Source: Planctomycetota bacterium (GTDB lineage: Bacteria > Planctomycetota > Phycisphaerae > Phycisphaerales > UBA1924). From it: a DNA stretch of 5,943 nucleotides. Below, one piece after another: positions 1 to 4,875 of this stretch (the first letter of the stretch is position 1; each line of letters opens with the position of its first letter). The position numbers and the translations under genes were made by a program. The stretch covers positions 1 to 5,943 of the forward strand of contig JAEYNG010000099.1 of assembly GCA_023412695.1 (NCBI GenBank), written 5' to 3'. The notes beneath the pieces were generated by a model. That model was not told where the DNA came from, made no database searches, and was given only the letters and a program-made list of their open reading frames with translations.

Positions 1-1
1 G

Positions 2-1054
2 ATCGTCGCGGGCGCAGCGGACGATGAGATATCCGCTGACATCGAGACCGAGACCGCTACCGCCTTCCATCGCCGCCGCGACGCCACACGCATCCGCGAC
101 CACCTCCAGAAGAACTACAGCTACACCCTCGAAATGGTCGCGCCCAAGGAAGGGCAGGACCCGATCGAGATGTTCCTCTTCGACACCCGCCGCGGGCACT
201 GCGAGTACTTCGCCTCCGCAATGGTCGCGATGTGCCAGAGCCTCGGCATCCCCGCGCGGCTCGTGCTCGGCTATGTCGCCACCGAGTTCAGCCCGTTCAC
301 CGGCCAGTACACCGTGCGCGAGTCCAACGCCCACGCTTGGGTCGAGGTCTGCGTCGGCCAGGGACGCTGGATCACCCTCGACCCCTCGCCCCCGGCCGAC
401 ATCGAGCGCATCCACCGCCCGCCGACCGGTGTCTTCAGCCGCCTCCGCGCGCTCTACGACCTCATCGAGTTCAACTGGAACGAGTCCATCGTCGGCTTCG
501 ACAGCTCGCGCCAGCGCCGCGTCCTCGGCGACTCGCAGGAGCAGAGCCTCGGCACGAGCATCTTCCGCGGCCTCGACCGCGCATGGAACCGCTTCACGCG
601 TCTGCTTGGCCTGCACGAGGACCTCAAGCTCGGCGCCGAGTTCATCCGCGTGGTCACGTGGTGGATCGCCCTCGCCCTGCTCATCACCCTCGCCGCGTGG
701 CTCATCTGGCGCAAGCGTCGCACCATCCTCTTCCGCCGGCTCGCGCACGGCGAGCTTGACCCCGAGCTCCGCGCGCTGCTCACCCAGGCCGGCTTCTACC
801 GCCGCGCGCTCAAGGTCCTGCACAAGGCCCGGCTCGACAAGCCCCGCACCCGCGCGCCCCTCGAGCACGCCAGGGCCCTCTCGCGCAAAGACCCCGCCCT
901 CGCCGACGCCTTCGCCCGCGTCGCGAACCACTATTACACCCTCCGCTTCGCCCGCCGCTCGCTATCGGACGCCGAGCTCGCCGACGCCGACGCCGCGCTC
1001 CGCGAGATCGAGGCCCGATCCGCCCACGCCACCGCCACAACCCGCCCAGCCTGA
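2..1054 (+). CDS. TgpA-like transglutaminase-domain membrane protein, C-terminal part (5' end outside window)
   Basis: The frame is open from the left edge to a TGA at 1052-1054, so this is the last 350 residues of a longer protein. The ATG at 134 is internal, because recognisable domain sequence lies upstream of it. The transglutaminase core is clear: Cys67 in RRGHCEYFASAM, His111 in NAHAWVEV and Asp127 in LDPSPP form the expected Cys-His-Asp triad. One membrane helix follows at about residues 217-236 (VVTWWIALALLITLAAWLIW), then a basic RKRR stop-transfer. The tail (about 240-345) resembles the DUF4129 domain that ends TgpA/DUF3488 proteins (FYRRALKVL, PLEHARAL, HYYTLRFA). In that family several N-terminal helices precede an extracytoplasmic catalytic domain; those helices would lie outside the window. 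By family the role is a membrane-anchored cysteine protease or transglutaminase; the substrate is unknown. The usual DUF58/MoxR partners cannot be seen here. Confidence 0.9.
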   Translation: MVAGAADDEISADIETETATAFHRRRDATRIRDHLQKNYSYTLEMVAPKEGQDPIEMFLFDTRRGHCEYFASAMVAMCQSLGIPARLVLGYVATEFSPFTGQYTVRESNAHAWVEVCVGQGRWITLDPSPPADIERIHRPPTGVFSRLRALYDLIEFNWNESIVGFDSSRQRRVLGDSQEQSLGTSIFRGLDRAWNRFTRLLGLHEDLKLGAEFIRVVTWWIALALLITLAAWLIWRKRRTILFRRLAHGELDPELRALLTQAGFYRRALKVLHKARLDKPRTRAPLEHARALSRKDPALADAFARVANHYYTLRFARRSLSDAELADADAALREIEARSAHATATTRPA

Positions 1055-1123
1055 CCTGCCCCTGTCGCTGGTCCCCTCACGACCGGCTGCCCGCCGCCCG
1101 ATGCACAACCCGGATTCCAGCGT

Positions 1124-1151
1124 GCGCCCCCGCCAGGTTCGCGGCGGGCGC
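1124..1151 (+). other. GC-rich imperfect hairpin between the transglutaminase and PilZ genes
   Basis: The left arm 1124-1134 (GCGCCCCCGCC) pairs with the right arm 1143-1151 (GGCGGGCGC) if two C residues bulge out, leaving an eight-base loop. It lies 70 bases after the transglutaminase stop codon. No T-run follows, so it is at best a weak intrinsic terminator. In DNA this GC-rich it could be chance. Confidence 0.25.
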
Positions 1152-1201
1152 CCCCGACTGTCGTTCGTTCGGCATCGCTGACACAGCGCAAGACCGATCC
1201 G

Positions 1202-1207
1202 AGAGGA
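1202..1207 (+). promoter_or_regulatory. Shine-Dalgarno site that fixes the GTG start of the PilZ gene
   Basis: AGAGGA sits seven bases before the GTG at 1215. No better-placed start with its own ribosome binding site is visible nearby, so this supports the GTG as the initiation codon. Confidence 0.65.
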
Positions 1208-1214
1208 CCAATCC

Positions 1215-2078
1215 GTGCCGGCCTCACGATCCCGCACCGAACACTGGAAGGACCAGCTCTACAAGCTGTACGAGCGCGGCGGCGCGCTGGAGATCTCCAT
1301 ACGCCCCGCCGAGACCGCCGAAGCGCCCAGCGCGGACGTCGTCTGCCGCGTGAAGATCCTCGCGCTCAACAACGACGCCATCGCCGTCGAGCCGCCCGCG
1401 GCGTTCGGCGACAGCGTCAACCTCCGCCCCGGGGTCGAGCTCATCGGCGCGATGACCATCGGCCAGAACCGCTGGATGTTCCACACCCGCACAATCGCTT
1501 CCCGCCCGGGCGCACCCGGCCAGCCGGGCCAGCTCATCCTGAGCATGCCCGAGAAAGTCGAGCGCTGCACCCGCCGGAGCTTCTTCCGCATCTCGACCGC
1601 CGAGCTCCGGCTCCCCGCCGTGCAGGCCTGGCCCCTGCACGACCCCCTCAGCGTCGTCGCCGCGGAGACCTCCAACCGCGTTCGCATCCTCGACGCGATG
1701 GAAGGCGGCCGCGCCGCGCCCGCCGAGCCCGAGTCCCCGCTCGTCCTCCCCGATGTCGGCCCCGGCTTCACCGCACGCCTCCTGAACATCTCCGGCGGCG
1801 GCCTCGGCCTGCTCATCAATCACGACGACATCCAGACGGCGACCAGCCGCGCGTTCCTCTGGCTCCGGATGGACCTCCGGCCCATCATCCCCGAGCCCGT
1901 CGCCCTCACCGGCCGCATCGCCCACACCCACATGGACTCCACCCAGAGTCTGTACGCGGGCGTCGCCTTCGACTTCGCCGCCAACCCGGCGCACCGTCAG
2001 TTTGTTGCGGAGTTGTTCGCCCAGTACATGGAAGACCTCCAGCGCAGACAATCGAGGGCAATCTCTCACGCCGCTTGA
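1215..2078 (+). CDS. PilZ-domain (YcgR-like) c-di-GMP-binding protein
   Basis: A complete 287-residue protein starting at GTG and ending with TGA at 2076-2078. It is read as a two-domain cytoplasmic c-di-GMP receptor. An N-terminal beta-rich domain of the YcgR N-domain type (about 25-112) precedes a PilZ domain (about 115-275). Both PilZ ligand motifs are present: RxxxR as Arg121 and Arg125 in RRSFFRIS, and (D/N)xSxxG as Asn191, Ser193 and Gly196 in LNISGGGLG. A PilZ strand ending in LYAGVAFDF (247-255) follows. Proteins of this architecture change flagellar, pilus or secretion behaviour when c-di-GMP rises; the output here cannot be read from the window. About 65 residues separate the two motifs, including a Pro/Ala-rich stretch (about 140-182), against about 30 in compact PilZ domains. 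No signal peptide or membrane segment is seen. Neighbours give no functional hint: 160 bases separate it from the upstream gene and 482 bases from rny. Confidence 0.85.
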   Translation: MPASRSRTEHWKDQLYKLYERGGALEISIRPAETAEAPSADVVCRVKILALNNDAIAVEPPAAFGDSVNLRPGVELIGAMTIGQNRWMFHTRTIASRPGAPGQPGQLILSMPEKVERCTRRSFFRISTAELRLPAVQAWPLHDPLSVVAAETSNRVRILDAMEGGRAAPAEPESPLVLPDVGPGFTARLLNISGGGLGLLINHDDIQTATSRAFLWLRMDLRPIIPEPVALTGRIAHTHMDSTQSLYAGVAFDFAANPAHRQFVAELFAQYMEDLQRRQSRAISHAA

Positions 2079-2103
2079 CGGTTCGGCAACGATCTGGTTA
2101 AAT
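2075..2103 (+). promoter_or_regulatory. Sigma70-like promoter candidate overlapping the PilZ stop codon
   Basis: TTGACG (2075-2080, five of six against TTGACA) is followed after 17 bases by TTAAAT (2098-2103, four of six against TATAAT). An extended -10 TG lies at 2095-2096. The patch is AT-richer than its surroundings. A start near 2110 would give an rny leader of about 450 bases or a separate small RNA. This is a motif match only; the host's promoter consensus is unknown. Confidence 0.35.
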
Positions 2104-2111
2104 CTGACTCA

Positions 2112-2140
2112 CCCCGGCAGCTTCCGCTGCCAGGGTGTTT
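2112..2140 (+). terminator. Stem-loop with short T-rich tail after the PilZ gene (terminator candidate)
   Basis: GGCAGC (2116-2121), loop TTCC, and GCTGCC (2126-2131) form a perfect 6-bp stem. Beyond one C/A mismatch (2115/2132) three more pairs follow (2112-2114 with 2133-2135). The tail TGTTT (2136-2140) is a weak T-run. It lies 34 bases past the PilZ stop, a sensible place for a terminator. It would also be the first structure in a transcript from the promoter candidate just upstream, so it could instead be a 5' stabilising hairpin. Confidence 0.4.
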
Positions 2141-2518
2141 CACTGTCGGTTGGCTCCGGTATACCGGACGGCCCCCGGCTGTTCAGCGTGGCCCGATTCC
2201 GTCCTCGCACGTCGCTCACCGCGCCGTGAACGATGGGAGAAGGCACCGCCCGGTCGCTGCACCTGCACCATGCAGGCCACGCGCCCGGCATAGATCGAGA
2301 AAGCTCTGCGTGAACTCCGTATTTCACAACGCCGCACACCACAGGAACCACTCGCGACCGACGCCGACGCATCCCTTTACCCGACATCCCCCTGCGTTCG
2401 CGCCGCCGCCCTCCTGATTCTTTCCGCGGCCAGAGTCCCCTCGCTCCTCGCTGATCCGCCATCGCGGCTCGCACGCACGTGGGCGCCGCGACACACCGTC
2501 TTGCCAACCGACCCAGCA

Positions 2519-2545
2519 GATGCGCCGCAATGACCGCGGCGCATC
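2519..2545 (+). promoter_or_regulatory. Perfect 10-bp hairpin immediately before the rny ribosome binding site
   Basis: GATGCGCCGC (2519-2528) and GCGGCGCATC (2536-2545) are exact complements with a seven-base loop (AATGACC). The stem ends one base before the Shine-Dalgarno sequence GGAAGGA (2547-2553). In the mRNA it could limit ribosome access or act as a ribonuclease landing or blocking site. The structure is seen directly; a regulatory role is inferred. Confidence 0.45.
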
Positions 2546-2560
2546 CGGAAGGATCGCCGC

Positions 2561-4156
2561 ATGGACGGAACACTCTCCCTCACCCTCGCCGAGCTCCCCA
2601 CCTCCGCCGTCGCCGCCATCGCCGCCGGCGCGTTCGTCCTCGGGCTCGGCCTCGCCTACATCATCCTCGGCGCGCTCCGCGGCCAGACCATCGCCGCCGC
2701 GAAGGACCAGGCCCGCCAGACCGAGGACCGCGCCAAGGACGAGGCCCGTGCAATCGTCGAACGCGCCCGCGTTGAAGCCGAAAAGGTCGCCCTCGAGAAA
2801 CGCGCCGCCCTCGACGCCGAGCTCGAAGAGGGCCGCAAGGAGCTCCGCGAAACCGAGAAGCGCCTCGCCAAGCGCGAGGACCTCCTCGACAAAAAGCTCG
2901 ACACCCTGACCGCCAAGGAGGATTTCCTCTCCAAGCAGCAGGACCAGGTCAAGGACCGCGAGGCCGCCGTCGCCGCCCGCGCCTCCGAGGTCGAGCTCGT
3001 CCTCCAGCAGCAGAAGGACAAGCTCCTCCAGGTCGCCGGCATGACCGTCGATCAGGCCCGCCAGGAACTCCTCATCCGCGTCGAGGAAGATTCCCGCCTC
3101 GAGATGGCCAAAATCGTCAACAAGATCGTCGAGGAGGCCCAGAACGAAGCAAAGACCAAGGCCCAGGAGATCACCCTGATGGCCGTCCAGCGCTACGCCA
3201 CCGAGCACACCGCCGAGTCGACCGTCCGCGCCGTCCCCATCCCCTCAGACGACATGAAGGGCCGCATCATCGGCCGCGAGGGCCGCAACATCCGCGCCAT
3301 CGAGAAGGCCACCGGCGTGGACATCATCGTGGACGACACCCCCGGCGTCATCGTCGTCTCCTGCTTCGACAAGATCCGCCAGGCCGTCGCCGTCGAGTCC
3401 CTCAATCGCCTCATCGCCGACGGCCGCATGCACCCCTCACGCATCGAGGAGGTTGTCGAAAAGGTCAAGACCGAGATGAACGAGCGCGTCCTCAAGTCCG
3501 GCAAGGACGCCGTCCTCGAAGTCAATCTCCGCGGCCTCCACCCCAAGGTCGTCGAGGCCATGGGCAAGCTCAGCTTCCGCACCTCCTACGGCCAGAACGT
3601 CCTCCGCCACTCGATCGAGGTCGCGTTCCTCTCGCAGATCATCGCCGAGCAGCTCGGCCTCGACGGCACCATCGCCCGCCGCGCCGGCTTCCTCCACGAC
3701 ATCGGCAAGGCCATGGACCACGAGATGGAGGGCGGCCACCCCAAGATCGGCATGGACTTCGCCCGCCAGTACGGCGAGAAGGAGCCTATCCTCAACGTCA
3801 TCGGCGGCCACCACGGCGACATCCCCTCGACCACCTTCTACACGCCCATCATCATGGCCGCGGACGCCGTCTCCTCCGCCCGCCCCGGCGCCCGCCGCGA
3901 GAGCATGGAGAAGTACATCCAGCGCCTCAATGAGCTCCAGGACATCGCCCTCAAGCAGCCCGGCGTCACCGAGGCCTTCGCCATCCAGGCCGGCCGCGAG
4001 GTCCGCGTCATGGTGGACGCCAAGAAGGTCAACGACGACGAGGCGCAGCTCATCGCCTTCAACATCGCCAAGCGCGTCAGCGAGGAGATGACCTTCCCCG
4101 GCGAGATCCGCGTCACCGTCCTCCGCGAAACCCGCGCCGTCGAGTTCGCACGCTGA
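2561..4156 (+). CDS. rny: Ribonuclease Y
   Basis: A complete 531-residue protein, close to the usual length of about 520. RNase Y is a membrane-anchored endoribonuclease that starts mRNA decay. Domains run in family order: an N-terminal membrane helix (about 16-37); a long charged coiled coil rich in Glu, Lys, Arg and Ala (about 43-200); a KH RNA-binding domain with the GRIIGREGRN loop at 234-243; and an HD phosphohydrolase domain with His350, the metal-binding His379-Asp380 pair in FLHDIGK, His417 in GGHHGD and Asp435 in MAADAVSSARPGARRE. The C-terminal segment (about 465-531) also matches the family and ends in TVLRETRAVEFAR. No key residue is missing. The ATG is supported by GGAAGGA (2547-2553), with seven bases between the final A and the ATG. 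A hairpin just upstream of that site and a long leader suggest possible post-transcriptional control. The stop codon is five bases from the first repeat of the downstream cassette. Confidence 0.97.
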   Translation: MDGTLSLTLAELPTSAVAAIAAGAFVLGLGLAYIILGALRGQTIAAAKDQARQTEDRAKDEARAIVERARVEAEKVALEKRAALDAELEEGRKELRETEKRLAKREDLLDKKLDTLTAKEDFLSKQQDQVKDREAAVAARASEVELVLQQQKDKLLQVAGMTVDQARQELLIRVEEDSRLEMAKIVNKIVEEAQNEAKTKAQEITLMAVQRYATEHTAESTVRAVPIPSDDMKGRIIGREGRNIRAIEKATGVDIIVDDTPGVIVVSCFDKIRQAVAVESLNRLIADGRMHPSRIEEVVEKVKTEMNERVLKSGKDAVLEVNLRGLHPKVVEAMGKLSFRTSYGQNVLRHSIEVAFLSQIIAEQLGLDGTIARRAGFLHDIGKAMDHEMEGGHPKIGMDFARQYGEKEPILNVIGGHHGDIPSTTFYTPIIMAADAVSSARPGARRESMEKYIQRLNELQDIALKQPGVTEAFAIQAGREVRVMVDAKKVNDDEAQLIAFNIAKRVSEEMTFPGEIRVTVLRETRAVEFAR

Positions 4157-4161
4157 TCGAC

Positions 4162-4194
4162 CCTCGCGCAGAGTCGCAGAGACGCAGAGGAGAA
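4162..4194 (+). repeat. R1: 8-base-period repeat, CGCAGAGN orientation
   Basis: Three CGCAGAG heptamers begin at 4167, 4175 and 4183, giving a strict 8-base period, preceded by CCTCG. The copy is inverted relative to R2 and R3: 26 of 29 bases match the complement of R3, and 26 of 32 match that of R2. It starts five bases after the rny stop codon and so would be in the rny mRNA 3' end. Confidence 0.8.
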
Positions 4195-4320
4195 TCGACG
4201 CGGCCTAACTGTTACAAAGCCCTCAGCCACGAGACTGTTGGTGCGGCAATGCGGAAGTGCCAGAACTTCAGCTCCGCCGCTTTCCCTTGGTCCTCCGACC
4301 CCAGTTCTCTTTTTCCCCGT

Positions 4321-4352
4321 CTCTTCTCTGCGTCTTCGCGTCACTGCGCGAG
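4321..4352 (-). repeat. R2: 8-base-period repeat, CTCTGCGN orientation, upstream of the GxxExxY gene
   Basis: CTCTGCG (4326), CTTCGCG (4334) and CACTGCG (4342) keep the same 8-base period as R1 and R3 but are more diverged. The copy is preceded by a pyrimidine-rich tract (4291-4325), as R3 is. It is inverted relative to R1, so R1 and R2 could pair in RNA across a loop of about 126 bases (4195-4320). I see no gene in that loop. Confidence 0.75.
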
Positions 4353-4380
4353 ACCAAACTGAATCGGAATCGGAGATTGA

Positions 4381-4770
4381 GTGCGAATGACTCACAATGA
4401 AGTCAGTGGCCGAATCGTCGACGCCGCGATTCGAATTCACCAGACACTCGGTCCCGGACTGCTTGAATCGGTGTACGCCCGCGTACTTGAGCATGAACTC
4501 CGGAAACGTGGCCACGCCGTGGAGCGGGAGGTCCCCGTCCCGGTGATCTGGGATGGCATGGTCCTTGATTCGGCCTTCCGCGCAGACGTGCTCGTCGATA
4601 ATCTCGTCCTCGTCGAACTCAAATCCGTCGAGCAGAACGCTCCGATCCATCGCAAGCAGCTCCTCACCCACCTCAAGCTCACCAAGCTCAAGCTCGGCCT
4701 TCTCATCAACTTCGGTCAGCCGCTCCTGAAAGACGGCATCTTCCGCATCGTCAACGGACTTCCCGAATAG
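4381..4770 (+). CDS. GxxExxY protein (PD-(D/E)XK nuclease-like small protein)
   Basis: A complete 129-residue protein of normal length for the GxxExxY family (TIGR04256-type). The name-giving motif is Gly26-LL-Glu29-SV-Tyr32 in TLGPGLLESVY. Asp69 in FRADVLV, followed by Glu79 and Lys81 in LVELKS, matches the core of a PD-(D/E)XK nuclease fold. The C-terminal LGLLINFG and FRIVNGL segments are also typical. The biological role of the family is not established; nuclease activity is inferred from the fold motif. The start is uncertain: GTG at 4381 lies five bases after GGAG (4372-4375), while ATG at 4387 lies 11 bases away and would remove two residues. The gene is bracketed by repeats R2 and R3. 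Codons with A or T at the third position (for example GAA, CTT, ATT) look commoner than in rny or fumC, which hints at separate origin. Confidence 0.88.
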   Translation: MRMTHNEVSGRIVDAAIRIHQTLGPGLLESVYARVLEHELRKRGHAVEREVPVPVIWDGMVLDSAFRADVLVDNLVLVELKSVEQNAPIHRKQLLTHLKLTKLKLGLLINFGQPLLKDGIFRIVNGLPE

Positions 4771-4826
4771 CTCTGATTGCTTTCCAATCTTCTCCTCTCC
4801 TGGGTCCCGACTTTCTCACCCTCCGA

Positions 4827-4855
4827 CCTCTGCGACTCTGCGTCTCCGCGCGAGG
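4827..4855 (-). repeat. R3: 8-base-period repeat, CTCTGCGN orientation, just before fumC
   Basis: CTCTGCG (4828), CTCTGCG (4836) and CTCCGCG (4844) follow an 8-base period and end in CGAGG. The copy is preceded by a pyrimidine-rich tract (4781-4830). Its complement matches R1 at 26 of 29 positions. It ends 20 bases before the fumC ATG. Read on the minus strand it encodes the AETQSRRGR-like peptide that turns up as a translation artefact of this repeat type. Confidence 0.8.
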
Positions 4856-4875
4856 CACATTCCTACGGTTACCCC

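Larger units (their letters stand above)
2104..2560 (+). other. Long non-coding stretch before rny; candidate structured leader or small RNA
   Basis: I see no convincing protein in this stretch; the short open frames are Arg/Pro-rich and look like chance reading of GC-rich DNA. It does hold several inverted repeats: the stem-loop at 2112-2135; a perfect 14-base palindrome at 2155-2168 (TCCGGTATACCGGA); an 8-bp long-range match between 2186-2193 (GCGTGGCC) and 2275-2282 (GGCCACGC); a 6-bp hairpin at 2262-2276 that overlaps that right arm by two bases and would compete with it there; a 7-bp stem at 2462-2468 with 2485-2491; and a 10-bp stem at 2519-2545. It does not resemble SRP RNA, tmRNA, RNase P RNA or a riboswitch that I recognise. 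Some stems are expected by chance at this GC content. Confidence 0.35.
4162..4855. mobile_element. Candidate repeat-flanked GxxExxY cassette inserted between rny and fumC
   Basis: The unit is bounded by R1 (4162-4194) and R3 (4827-4855). Over 29 bases these are inverted copies identical at 26 positions. R2 (4321-4352) is an internal copy in the R3 orientation. The only gene inside is the GxxExxY protein. The unit fills the gap from five bases after the rny stop to 20 bases before the fumC start, and its base composition looks visibly less GC-rich than the genes on either side. No transposase is present and I find no target-site duplication, so mobility would need help in trans. A repeat family that simply accumulates around such genes is an alternative. 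Confidence 0.35.

Noticed and set aside
24..1181. Plus-strand 385-codon open frame rich in Ser, Pro, Arg and Ala
   Set aside because: It is a shifted reading of the transglutaminase gene; composition is that of an out-of-frame GC-rich gene.
1224..2069. Minus-strand 281-codon open frame opposite the PilZ gene
   Set aside because: It lies almost exactly opposite the PilZ gene, has no motif or ribosome binding site, and the plus strand carries both c-di-GMP motifs.
2226..2417. Small 63-codon open frame in the rny upstream gap
   Set aside because: It is Arg/Pro/His-rich with no ribosome binding site and no recognisable motif, and it overlaps the inverted repeats.
2324..3208. Minus-strand 294-codon open frame opposite the rny leader and coiled coil
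   Set aside because: The Leu/Gly/Asp-rich composition is the antisense image of the Glu/Lys/Arg coiled coil; the plus-strand RNase Y is unambiguous.
4162..4194. CRISPR array based on the CGCAGAG heptamers
   Set aside because: The units are seven bases separated by a single base, with no spacers, and no cas genes are nearby.
3838..4671. Minus-strand open frame of 277 codons spanning the rny 3' end, repeats R1 and R2, and most of the GxxExxY gene
   Set aside because: It is a mirror of two recognised plus-strand genes plus repeat DNA. The product has no recognisable domain and stop codons are rare on the opposite strand of GC-rich genes.
4157..4860. Target-site duplication at the cassette borders
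   Set aside because: The bases left of R1 and right of R3 share no direct repeat that I can see, so a transposase-type insertion cannot be claimed.
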